Source of the DNA: Bacteroidales bacterium | Lineage (GTDB): Bacteria; Bacteroidota; Bacteroidia; Bacteroidales; UBA10428 | Direction of reading: 5' to 3' | Assembly: GCA_016926235.1 (NCBI GenBank) | Contig: JAFGOZ010000558.1 | Span: 1 to 15,051 of the forward strand | DNA length: 15,051 bases | Shown: in pieces, positions 8,007 through 14,864 of the stretch | Position numbering within the stretch: position 1 is the stretch's first letter | Layout: every line of letters starts with the position of its first letter | Program-made: the position numbers and the translations under genes | Notes under the pieces: generated by a model | Database searches by the model: none | What the model saw: only the letters and a program-made list of their open reading frames with translations | What the model was told of the DNA's origin: nothing

Positions 8007-8987
8007 TTATTTATGGCCAATAAGATTATGCAAAAACACCTGTAATCCTTTCATATTCAGATGCAAAAGTATATAACTTATTCTTGTTTTTAATGGTAAC
8101 TTTGCAGTCATGATATACTTTACGAGAGAATATCCCAGTCTTTTTCTAACAATTCGATTATATACTTTTTGACTAATATTCTTTGAATTTACTGAAATAT
8201 GAAAATACCTTGCAAGTAATCTGGTTATAGCATCCTTATAAAGAAAAAATCTTTCGCGGTCAGTTTTAGCAACTTTATCCGCCAGTCCAATTGTATAGTC
8301 ATAAAGGTATATGGCCTCCCTAATCTGCTTACCATTAAATGTGTTTGTAATATTGTTGTCCCTGTTTATGTAATGATATCTTGCTTCAGGAATTCGGACA
8401 TAAGAAAATGGCTGCAAAGCTATCCAAACATTAGCATAAAAATCTATATGTATCCTTCCAACTGGGAATCTAATTTGTGCAAACACTTCCTTCCTATATA
8501 GTTTATTCCAAAAGTGAGGACTCATCCTGGCTGTGAAAAATTCCCTGGAGAGTAAATCATCTCGCCCGTTGACAATTTTTTCTACAGGCCTGCTTCTTTT
8601 TTCGACCCTACCGGTATGTTCAATGTAAATACATTCGGTAATATCTGCCATGTACTCCCGTGCATAATTATAAAGTGTTTCAAACATATCAGGTTCAATC
8701 CAGTCATCCGCATCAACCCAGCCTATGTATTCTCCTTTTGCATTATCTAATCCTATATTTCTGGCACCACCATGTCCGAGATTTCTTGAATGAAAAACTC
8801 TTATCCTGTCATCTTTATGAGAATATTTATTACAGATATCCCCAGACCTGTCCGTTGAACCATCGTTAATTAATATCAACTCAAAATCTTTGAAAGATTG
8901 AACCAGAATGCTATCCAGGCAACGTTCAAGATAAGATTCTGCATTATAAACAGGTACAATTATACTTATTGTCGGTATATTATTCAT
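8007..8987 (-). CDS. Family 2 glycosyltransferase (GT-A fold)
   Basis: 326 residues from the ATG at 8987-8985. Motifs: ISIIVPVYNAESYLERCL (7-24), LINDGSTDRSG with N41-D42, GHGGARNIGLDNAKGEYIG (71-89), and VDADDWI with D92, D94 and D95. H-G-G-A-R-N is a variant of the common G-x-s-x-A-R-N loop. The following HFWNKLYRKEVF is the usual GT2 segment near the acceptor site. The basic C-terminus (LGYSLVKYIMTAKLPLKTR) may associate with the membrane surface. It starts 9 bp after the upstream glycosyltransferase stop, so translation is probably coupled. Sugar specificity cannot be deduced. Confidence 0.93.
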   Translation of the reverse strand: MNNIPTISIIVPVYNAESYLERCLDSILVQSFKDFELILINDGSTDRSGDICNKYSHKDDRIRVFHSRNLGHGGARNIGLDNAKGEYIGWVDADDWIEPDMFETLYNYAREYMADITECIYIEHTGRVEKRSRPVEKIVNGRDDLLSREFFTARMSPHFWNKLYRKEVFAQIRFPVGRIHIDFYANVWIALQPFSYVRIPEARYHYINRDNNITNTFNGKQIREAIYLYDYTIGLADKVAKTDRERFFLYKDAITRLLARYFHISVNSKNISQKVYNRIVRKRLGYSLVKYIMTAKLPLKTRISYILLHLNMKGLQVFLHNLIGHK

Positions 8988-8996
8988 ATTGTCTAC

Positions 8997-10013
8997 CTAC
9001 ATTTCAACAACCTTATTATCAACAAACTTACCATTCATTCTATTAAGAATTTTTACTGCAAAGTGTGTAAAACCCCTATAAAGCATTCGTGTAATTTTTG
9101 TATTTTTATTGAATCCAAATCGCACCATTTTCTGCCTGATTATAATTATATACCAGTTTATGAATCTTTCAAATGGAGGTAAGTTTGGAAGAATGATTTT
9201 TAAATATGCCTTATCCCTTAATAAAAGATATTTGCTGAAAAAGTCATCAGAATCATTATTCTGAATGGACTTTGAATGCAATCGGTATGCTGCAAGCTCG
9301 GCATTAAGAAAGTAAAACTTATATCCTGCTTTTGTTAATTTAAGCCACATTGGCCTGTCTTCCCAGAATGGAAATTCCTCATCATAATACCCAACCTTAT
9401 CAAATATACATTTTTTTATTAATACTGTGGGAGCAAGGATCGGACATGCTCGGAGAAGACTTTTATACTGGTTTTCAGGTGTGATATCATAATTGTTAAA
9501 TTTCCATTCAGCAGCACCCCATTTCCCTAAAAAATTCTTTTCTTCAAATGTATCCTGAAACATCCTGGCGCTTCCATGGAGAAGATGAATGTCTTTATCT
9601 TTATTTACCTTAATATAATTAATATATATATTAATACAATCCGACGTAAGTTTGTCATCACCCGCTATTCCTTTGATCCATTCACCTTTCGCTACCTTAA
9701 TTCCGCGATTTATATTAGGGCTAATTCCAGTGTTTATATCACTGGTTATTAAAGTGACGCTAACAAAACTCTGCTTTTTATCTTCCAACCAATTCCGACA
9801 AATATTGACTGTTTCATCACTGGAGCAATCATCAGTTACGATTAATTCTATGTTTGAATAATTCTGTGATGCAACACTATCAAGTGTTTCCTTTACAAAT
9901 TTCTCCGAATTATAGGTGATTACAATTACTGAAACCAATGGACAATAAATTAAACCAACTTCAGCTGATTTATCTTTATTTGTACCTGAATTATAGATAA
10001 TCTCTATAGCCAT
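8997..10013 (-). CDS. Family 2 glycosyltransferase (GT-A fold)
   Basis: 338 residues from the ATG at 10013-10011; no later Met precedes the domain, so the 25-residue leader before PLVSVIVITYNSEKFV is probably real. Catalytic-domain marks are VTDDCSSDETV with D61/D62, NTGISPNINRGIKVAKGEW (94-112) and IAGDDKL with D119/D120. The segment FPFWEDRPMWLKLTKAGYK with E-D-R-P and the later YRLHSKS are common in GT2 enzymes of O-antigen loci. It follows the flippase gene by 37 bp and is the first of four consecutive GT2 genes. It is expected to act on lipid-linked intermediates in the cytoplasm. Confidence 0.92.
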   Translation of the reverse strand: MAIEIIYNSGTNKDKSAEVGLIYCPLVSVIVITYNSEKFVKETLDSVASQNYSNIELIVTDDCSSDETVNICRNWLEDKKQSFVSVTLITSDINTGISPNINRGIKVAKGEWIKGIAGDDKLTSDCINIYINYIKVNKDKDIHLLHGSARMFQDTFEEKNFLGKWGAAEWKFNNYDITPENQYKSLLRACPILAPTVLIKKCIFDKVGYYDEEFPFWEDRPMWLKLTKAGYKFYFLNAELAAYRLHSKSIQNNDSDDFFSKYLLLRDKAYLKIILPNLPPFERFINWYIIIIRQKMVRFGFNKNTKITRMLYRGFTHFAVKILNRMNGKFVDNKVVEM

Positions 10014-10050
10014 CTGTAAAAAGGAAGATTAATTGGATCAACCTGGAATA

Positions 10051-11547
10051 TTATTTCCTTCGTAATTTGAAGATCCTTATCCTCTCATTTAAAAGTGCCT
10101 TCAATCCCATTCTTTTATCAAGTTCCCTTAATGAATAAATGGAGGATAAAATAAATACTGGTACCCCGGAAATATAGGTCCATGGAGCCGAAATTGCTTT
10201 GATTATTATAAAACAGGTCAATCCTAATGCCAACTGTATGGAAAACACTTTATAACATCCGGATAAGAAATCAAACTCATACTTAATCCGGGCAATTAAG
10301 TACACCTGAATCAATACTAAAACATAGCCAAGTGTAAAAGCAATACCCAATCCATTCAATCCAAAAATCCTGTATCCAAGCACATTAAAAAGCAGCATAT
10401 ATAAATTTGCAATGAGTTCGCTCCAGAAAAAAACTTTTGATGCACCTTTTGCGAGAAGAATGAATCCAATGGACCAACTGACTGCTTTAAAAAATAATCC
10501 GAGTGTTGCCCAGTGAATCATTCCATTCACAGGAGAAAACTCAGTGGAGTATAATAATATTACTGCAAAATTGATAAATATCAGAAAAACAGATAGTATC
10601 GGTCCAAGGATTAATACCGCCACTTCTGCTTGTTGATTAATTAAAAGCTTTGCCTTTATATTATCATTGGCTATTCCAGACAGTCTTGGGTAGTAATCAG
10701 CTGCCATTGCTGTAAATACTAATCCTACATATGTATTGACTATGGTAAAACCCGCATTATAAAATCCCACATCAGCAACTCCTCCTGTATTACTGATGAA
10801 TATTCTTATTATATAGGATGAAGCCATTGTGATAAGACCACTAAGGCTCAACATAAAGCCCAGCTTCAACATCCCTTTCCCTTCATCGATAGTCTCTTGC
10901 CTTGAAACATTTACTTTTTTTATTTTTATTTTGGAAGCAAAATACCATGCAATAATAAATGCTAAAATTGAGGATATTATTATTGCCGGGACAATGCCTT
11001 TTATGCCCCAGAAGTAATAAATAGGAACTGAAAAAAACAATCCAATGAAAGAACCAACCAAGTTTGCTTTTGCCAGATCTTTTAATTTTCTCATACCCTG
11101 CATCAATACATTCTGACCGCTTGCCAGCTGGTTTAAAAGTAATGTAACGGAGACCCATCGAAATGCCAGTGTATAATCATTATTACCGAATGTAAGCTGA
11201 CTGAGCTTTGGAGCTAATATAAAAGTCACTATTGCCCCAAGTGTGCCGGTAATCCAAACAAGTCTTCGGAATACTTTTACTACCTTGGATACTTTAATTA
11301 TATCACCGCTTTCATTTGCCGCAGCCACATTCCTTACAGCACTTGTTCCAAGTCCGAAGTTTGTTATGCCGCTTACAATTCCGGTAGCCGAAATAATAAG
11401 ACCAACAATTCCCATACCCGCAGGACCAAGTAAAACAGCTATTATTTTTGACCTGACAATGGTTATGAGAATGCTGAAAACCTGGACTCCACCAAATAAC
11501 GAAGTAGCCTTAAAGATCTGTCTGTAAGAGGATTGATTATTTTCCAA
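10051..11547 (-). CDS. wzx: Wzx-type oligosaccharide flippase
   Basis: 498 residues. The start is TTG (11547-11545): an in-frame TAG lies four codons upstream, and no ATG exists before the first membrane helix. The protein is polytopic with about 12-14 hydrophobic segments, for example LFGGVQVFSILITIV (about 17-31), MGIVGLIISATGIVSGI, IIISSILAFIIAWYF, VAVLILGPILSVFLIF and GYVLVLIQVYLIA. The N-terminal pattern, with KIIAVLLGPAGMGIVGL and GLGTSAVRNVAAA, is typical of the polysaccharide-biosynthesis branch of the MATE/Wzx superfamily. It is expected to flip the undecaprenyl-linked repeat unit to the periplasmic face, where Wzy polymerises it. It lies 9 bp after the acyltransferase. Family membership is clear; repeat-unit specificity is not. 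Confidence 0.92.
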   Translation of the reverse strand: MENNQSSYRQIFKATSLFGGVQVFSILITIVRSKIIAVLLGPAGMGIVGLIISATGIVSGITNFGLGTSAVRNVAAANESGDIIKVSKVVKVFRRLVWITGTLGAIVTFILAPKLSQLTFGNNDYTLAFRWVSVTLLLNQLASGQNVLMQGMRKLKDLAKANLVGSFIGLFFSVPIYYFWGIKGIVPAIIISSILAFIIAWYFASKIKIKKVNVSRQETIDEGKGMLKLGFMLSLSGLITMASSYIIRIFISNTGGVADVGFYNAGFTIVNTYVGLVFTAMAADYYPRLSGIANDNIKAKLLINQQAEVAVLILGPILSVFLIFINFAVILLYSTEFSPVNGMIHWATLGLFFKAVSWSIGFILLAKGASKVFFWSELIANLYMLLFNVLGYRIFGLNGLGIAFTLGYVLVLIQVYLIARIKYEFDFLSGCYKVFSIQLALGLTCFIIIKAISAPWTYISGVPVFILSSIYSLRELDKRMGLKALLNERIRIFKLRRK

Positions 11548-11556
11548 TAAACCAGT

Positions 11557-12243
11557 CTAAGTGGTCATTATATCTCTACTCCAGGTAATATCATGTTTTA
11601 TAATCCTGGCTGGTAATCCGGCTATTAAAACTTGAGAAGGATATTCTTTATTTATAACTTTCGAATGACTGGCAACTATTGAACCATTGCCAATTCTGGT
11701 TCCTTTTAAAATACTGCAATTGTTAGCAATCCAAACATTATCTCCAATTATTATTTCAGCATAATGCACTTGTGTTCCAATCTGATGCCAGTCTGAGTCA
11801 CTGATAAATACATTCCATGAACAAATGAAGTCATATCCAATCCTAATTTTGTAAAATACCATTATGAGAGTATCGGAAGTTATTCCTGAACCCGATGCAT
11901 TCCTCCTTCCTCCAAAATAGAGACTGGCATTTTTTGAAACTGATATTCTTACACCCTGACCAATATCGAAATCACCATCAATCTTAAGAATAGAATTCTG
12001 TTGAAGAAATATTTTTACTGGGGTTGTACCTCCCAAATGAGACGATATATTTAAGTTTCCGTTAACTATAAGTTTTGCACCTGTTAATTTTTGAATACCG
12101 ACCCTTAACCATGGATCATTAATTATAATCTTTCCAGTACCCTCGGAAATAAATCTGGAATAATAGCGAGATCTAATTTTACAGATGATATCTCGCCACA
12201 TACCTATCAGGAGATAATATAAAACTTGTTTGATCCTGATCAT
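11557..12243 (-). CDS. Left-handed beta-helix acyltransferase
   Basis: 228 residues from the ATG at 12243-12241. After a basic, partly hydrophobic N-terminus (about 1-35) come imperfect hexapeptide turns: ILKIDGDFDIGQGVRIS, then EIIIGDNVWIANNCSILKG, IGNGSIVASHSKVINK and the closing VLIAGLPARIIKHD. ISDSDWHQIG carries H153 at the place where xenobiotic-type (XAT) hexapeptide acetyltransferases have the catalytic histidine. Such enzymes transfer an acetyl group from acetyl-CoA to a sugar hydroxyl or amine, usually as trimers. It sits 13 bp after the aminotransferase and 9 bp before wzx. It could be a second acetylating activity separate from the FdtC-like enzyme, perhaps O-acetylating the glycan. 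Confidence 0.87.
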   Translation of the reverse strand: MIRIKQVLYYLLIGMWRDIICKIRSRYYSRFISEGTGKIIINDPWLRVGIQKLTGAKLIVNGNLNISSHLGGTTPVKIFLQQNSILKIDGDFDIGQGVRISVSKNASLYFGGRRNASGSGITSDTLIMVFYKIRIGYDFICSWNVFISDSDWHQIGTQVHYAEIIIGDNVWIANNCSILKGTRIGNGSIVASHSKVINKEYPSQVLIAGLPARIIKHDITWSRDIMTT

Positions 12244-12256
12244 CTTTTAAAATATA

Positions 12257-13468
12257 TTATATCATAGAATTTATTGATTTTTTAACCTTTTCGGCTTCTT
12301 CAATTGTTAATACAGGACTCATTGGAAGACTGAGAACTTCTTCATGGATTTTCTCTGTAACCGGTAATCTTAATGACCTTAATTCCTGATAGGCTCTTTG
12401 TTTATGCGGGGGGATAGGATAATGCACAAGCGTTTGGATTTGTTCATTAAAAAGAAATTTTTGAAGATTTGACCGATTAGAATGACGTATAACAAAGAGA
12501 TGCCAGACATGATCCATGTTGCAGGTTACAGGGTGCATGGTGCAGGGTAAAATAACATCGGGATTCGTAATATTTTCAATATAATATTGAGCAATTTCTC
12601 GTCGACGTCTATTGTCTTCATCAAGACGCGGAAGCTTAACACGAAGCACAGCTGCCTGAATTTCATCCAATCTTGAATTTAGGCCTTTATATTCATGCAC
12701 ATATTTTTTGGAAGAACCATAATTGGCCAGGGCCTTTATAACTTCTGCCAGCTCATCATCATCCGTTGTCACTGCACCACCATCCCCCAGCGCTCCCAGG
12801 TTCTTTCCAGGGTAAAAACTATGCCCCGCCGCATGGCCCAAAGATCCTGTCCTTTTAAATGCTTGACAGTTGCCCTGAATGTTATCCTGAACTTGTTTCA
12901 GGACCTGTTTCAGGGCTTTCATCTCTTTCGCAGTAATTTTAGTCCGAATGTTATCCTTTGTATAAATCGCTCCCGCCGCCTGCGCATTATCCTCAATAAC
13001 CTTCAGATTATATTTTTTTGCTAATGCTTCTAACTCCTCAGACCAACAAACCCGACCGTAAAGATGCACCACCATGATTGCCTTCGTTCTCGGAGTGATG
13101 TTCTTCTCAATAAGGGAGATATCCAAATTAAAAGTATTTATATCGGGTTCAACCAGTACCGGTTTCAGACGGTTCTCAGAAATAGCCAGAATCGAAGCAA
13201 TAAAAGTATTGGCCGGAACAATCACCTCATCACCCTCCGCCATAACTTTCATTTCCATATAAGCCCTGAATATAAGACGGAGAGCATCCAGACCATTTCC
13301 AACACTAATACAATACTTTGATCCTATATACGCAGCATACTCCTTTTCAAAAGCAATTACTTCTTCACCTAATAAAAACCACCCACGTTTAAGAACTCCA
13401 TTAATAACCTCTGATAGCTCAGGTTCAAAGCTTGCCGTAATTTCTTGTAAATTTAGAAATTTGATCAT
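12257..13468 (-). CDS. fdtB: DegT/DnrJ/EryC1 aminotransferase (FdtB-like) with two in-frame insertions
   Basis: 403 residues from the ATG at 13468-13466, overlapping the acetyltransferase stop in ATGA. It is a fold-type I PLP enzyme. Visible marks: IKFLNLQEI start, [40 protein letters not shown] (PLP-binding aspartate), and [17 protein letters not shown] with Schiff-base lysine K222. Context with FdtA- and FdtC-like genes points to transamination of a dTDP-3-keto-6-deoxyhexose to the 3-amino sugar (Fuc3N or Qui3N). The family is usually near 365-375 residues. The excess lies in two places: residues about 170-206 (K-D-N-I-R to Q-A-F) between AGAIY and KRTGSLG, where relatives have only a few residues, and residues about 306-316 (CTMHPVTCN) before DHVWHLFV. 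Both are encoded by repeat-like DNA. The frame is intact and all catalytic motifs remain, so the enzyme is probably functional. The symbol is by context; a related 3- or 4-aminotransferase is possible. Confidence 0.88.
   Translation of the reverse strand: MIKFLNLQEITASFEPELSEVINGVLKRGWFLLGEEVIAFEKEYAAYIGSKYCISVGNGLDALRLIFRAYMEMKVMAEGDEVIVPANTFIASILAISENRLKPVLVEPDINTFNLDISLIEKNITPRTKAIMVVHLYGRVCWSEELEALAKKYNLKVIEDNAQAAGAIYTKDNIRTKITAKEMKALKQVLKQVQDNIQGNCQAFKRTGSLGHAAGHSFYPGKNLGALGDGGAVTTDDDELAEVIKALANYGSSKKYVHEYKGLNSRLDEIQAAVLRVKLPRLDEDNRRRREIAQYYIENITNPDVILPCTMHPVTCNMDHVWHLFVIRHSNRSNLQKFLFNEQIQTLVHYPIPPHKQRAYQELRSLRLPVTEKIHEEVLSLPMSPVLTIEEAEKVKKSINSMI
12518..12549. repeat. Degenerate 14-bp tandem repeat inside the aminotransferase gene
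   Basis: Bases 12521-12534 (GCAGGTTACAGGGT) and 12535-12548 (GCATGGTGCAGGGT) agree at 11 of 14 positions. On the coding strand they give [13 protein letters not shown] residues at about 306-316, between ITNPDVILP and DHVWHLFV, where relatives have a short, variable loop. Words of this kind are, as I recall, frequent as intergenic repeats in Bacteroidota. The insertion is in frame. Confidence 0.55.
12877..12957. repeat. Palindromic repeat element flanked by 12-bp direct repeats inside the aminotransferase gene
   Basis: GAATGTTATCCT occurs at 12877-12888 and again at 12946-12957, exactly 69 bp (23 codons) apart. Within the interval, 12886-12902 contains CCTGAA and TTCAGG arms around CTTGT, and 12904-12914 contains CCTG-TTT-CAGG. 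The core CCTGAACTTGTTTCAGG resembles a dispersed palindrome I recall from noncoding DNA of several bacteria; its translation, VLKQVQD, is also familiar. The whole stretch is translated in frame as residues about 172-197 of the aminotransferase, shortly before the catalytic lysine. Confidence 0.6.
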
Positions 13469-13917
13469 ATCTCTCTGATAAATCTAGCAGGATTCCCTAG
13501 CCACAACTGATTTGCCGGCACGCTTTTGGTTACGACACTCCCAGCTCCAATCATGGCATTTTTTCCAATGGTTATTCCCCCAAGTATAATACTGCCTGCT
13601 CCGATTGAGGCTCCAGCTTCTACCATGGTTTCCAGAAATCTATTTGGGTATTGTTTTGATCTGGGATACTTGTCATTAATAAAAGTCACGTTCGGTCCAA
13701 CAAATACGTTATTACCCAATCTTATACCATCCCATAGAAAAACACCGCATTTTAAAGTGACATTGTCCCCGATAGAAACATTGTTTTCAATGAAACAATG
13801 GGCACTAACGTTACAATTCTTACCAATAACTGCTCCGGGAAGTACAACTACATACTGCCAGATAGTTGTCCCTATCCCGATATTCTGAGTTTGAACATCA
13901 GCAAGTTCATGAATCAT
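13465..13917 (-). CDS. fdtC: FdtC/QdtC-like sugar N-acetyltransferase
   Basis: 150 residues from the ATG at 13917-13915, overlapping the upstream cupin gene by 11 bp. Almost the whole chain is hexapeptide repeats of a left-handed beta-helix: [59 protein letters not shown] and [21 protein letters not shown]40 in the [10 protein letters not shown] segment and the NDKYPRSK loop (about 81-88) match the acetyltransferases of dTDP-3-amino sugars. Expected reaction: acetyl-CoA plus dTDP-Fuc3N or dTDP-Qui3N gives the N-acetyl sugar, in the cytoplasm. The trimeric fold leaves active sites at subunit interfaces. The gene shares ATGA with the aminotransferase, so the two are probably translationally coupled. 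WlbB-like acetyltransferases of 2,3-diamino sugars are the main alternative. Confidence 0.85.
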   Translation of the reverse strand: MIHELADVQTQNIGIGTTIWQYVVVLPGAVIGKNCNVSAHCFIENNVSIGDNVTLKCGVFLWDGIRLGNNVFVGPNVTFINDKYPRSKQYPNRFLETMVEAGASIGAGSIILGGITIGKNAMIGAGSVVTKSVPANQLWLGNPARFIREI

Positions 13918-14332
13918 GAATATAGTTTTTGTAGACTTGATAATTTCTTATATAATCATCCTCATTATATTTATGAGAGGCAAGTACAAGACAAATTGCA
14001 CCGGATGAAAAATTCACAATTTCTCTCCAGATACCCGGTAAAATAAGTAATCCAAAATAGGGTCTGTTCAGTTCCACGATCTTCTTATTTCTTCCGTCAT
14101 CCAAAATTACATCGAATGATCCACTGGCAGCAATAATGAGTTGATATAGCTTTTTGTGAGCATGGCCACCCCTCTCTGTTCCACCCGGCACATCGTAAAG
14201 ATAATATATCCTTTTCACATCAAATGGTTCGGATAAACCATTCCGGTAAATGGTTATATTCCCCGCCCGATTATGGATCTTCGACAGATCCATAACGTTA
14301 CAGTTATGAATACTGGAAACAACTTCCTTCAA
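13907..14332 (-). CDS. fdtA: FdtA/WxcM-like dTDP-4-keto-6-deoxyhexose 3,4-ketoisomerase, second copy
   Basis: 141 residues if it starts at the TTG at 14332-14330, which overlaps the upstream stop in TTGA; the ATG at 14293 (MDLSKIHN) would give 128 residues and is a real alternative. The protein is a small cupin: [20 protein letters not shown], then [10 protein letters not shown] with H57 and H59, [33 protein letters not shown], and the C-terminal [17 protein letters not shown]. The H-x-H pair matches the catalytic histidines of FdtA/QdtA enzymes, which move the keto group of dTDP-4-keto-6-deoxyglucose from C4 to C3. The product would feed the FdtB-like aminotransferase two genes downstream. 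The N-terminal strand ([12 protein letters not shown]) departs from the usual RGNLxxIEE. FdtA and QdtA (galacto or gluco product) cannot be separated by eye. Confidence 0.85.
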   Translation of the reverse strand: MKEVVSSIHNCNVMDLSKIHNRAGNITIYRNGLSEPFDVKRIYYLYDVPGGTERGGHAHKKLYQLIIAASGSFDVILDDGRNKKIVELNRPYFGLLILPGIWREIVNFSSGAICLVLASHKYNEDDYIRNYQVYKNYIHDS

Positions 14333-14742
14333 TTGGACTTAATGTGTTTAAACAATTCAAAATCCCTGATATAATCCGATTCATCATAATCCGTGGAAGC
14401 CACAATCAACGCAAGGGAATTGGTGGAAAAATTCTCCAGCATCCGCCACACCATCTTCGGAACCAGCACTCCATAATATGAACGGTTGAGATGATATCGG
14501 TACTCTTTTTCTCCGTCATTCAACACCACATCAAAACTCCCCGACAGCGCCACAATCAGCTCCTCCGTCTCCCTGTACGAATGCCCTCCCCTGTGCTCCC
14601 CCCCCGGCACATCATAAATCCAGTAAACCCTCCTTATCTTAAACGGCAGATGTGTATCTTCTTCAATAAATGATAAGTTACCTCTTTCATCCAAAAACTT
14701 CGGCAGGTTTATCAGCTTCGGTTCTATCAATCCTGTATTCAA
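14329..14742 (-). CDS. FdtA/WxcM-like cupin, first copy, H-x-Y variant
   Basis: 137 residues starting at TTG (14742-14740). An in-frame TAA lies four codons upstream and there is no ATG before the cupin core, so the TTG start is well supported. The core follows its neighbour: LDERGNLSFIEE (17-28), IRRVYWIYDVPGGEHRGGHS (36-55), ALSGSFDVVLNDGEKEYR, LNRSYYGVLVPKMVWRMLEN, IVASTDYDESDYIRDF. Where ketoisomerases have H-x-H, this copy has H54-S-Y56, so one catalytic histidine is replaced by tyrosine. It is more GC-rich than its neighbour; the line 14521-14580 has 34/60 GC by hand count. Such tandem pairs are, as I recall, common in Bacteroidota sugar loci. It may be an isomerase with changed specificity, or a partner subunit of the second copy. 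First gene of the visible operon. Confidence 0.82.
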   Translation of the reverse strand: MNTGLIEPKLINLPKFLDERGNLSFIEEDTHLPFKIRRVYWIYDVPGGEHRGGHSYRETEELIVALSGSFDVVLNDGEKEYRYHLNRSYYGVLVPKMVWRMLENFSTNSLALIVASTDYDESDYIRDFELFKHIKSN

Positions 14743-14764
14743 GGAGTTAAGTTTAATAAAAGAA

Positions 14765-14796
14765 TAAAGTTAGTTATTATAAATATAATAATGCAA
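14765..14796 (-). promoter_or_regulatory. Candidate Bacteroidota promoter for the leftward operon
   Basis: On the minus strand, TTG (14796-14794) is followed after 21 bases by TAACTTTA (14772-14765), one base from the TAnnTTTG -7 element. The spacing falls within the 17-23 range reported for this promoter class. Transcription would start near 14758, about 16 bases before the TTG start codon of the first cupin gene. The surrounding sequence is very AT-rich, so a chance match is possible. Confidence 0.4.
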
Positions 14797-14801
14797 CATA
14801 T

Positions 14802-14864
14802 TGAACCTGAACCGGGAACCCTGCCTGCCCGCCGTAGTCTTGACGAAGGCGGGAACCTTGAACC
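14802..14864. repeat. GC-rich inverted repeat in the operon leader
   Basis: CCCGCC (14828-14833) and GGCGGG (14848-14853) form perfect six-base arms around a 14-base loop. On both sides lie GAACC-containing words (TTGAACC at 14801-14807 and again at 14858-14864), so the hairpin is framed by short direct repeats. There is no T-run on either strand after the hairpin, which argues against an intrinsic terminator. The core resembles a dispersed repeat I recall from Bacteroidota and other genomes. Confidence 0.5.

Noticed and set aside
12518..12957. Repeats considered as a CRISPR array.
   Set aside because: There are too few units, no regular spacers, and the sequence is coding.
12695..13024. A 109-codon plus-strand frame opposite the aminotransferase, with the phrase NLFQDLFQG.
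   Set aside because: It is the antisense of a well-supported gene; the phrase is just the palindromic repeat read on the other strand.
12257..13468. The aminotransferase considered as a pseudogene because of its insertions.
   Set aside because: The frame is open throughout, both insertions keep frame, and the aspartate, lysine K222 and glycine-rich motifs are intact.
14828..14853. Hairpin considered as an intrinsic terminator of an upstream gene.
   Set aside because: The loop is long (14 bases) and neither strand has a T-run after the stem.
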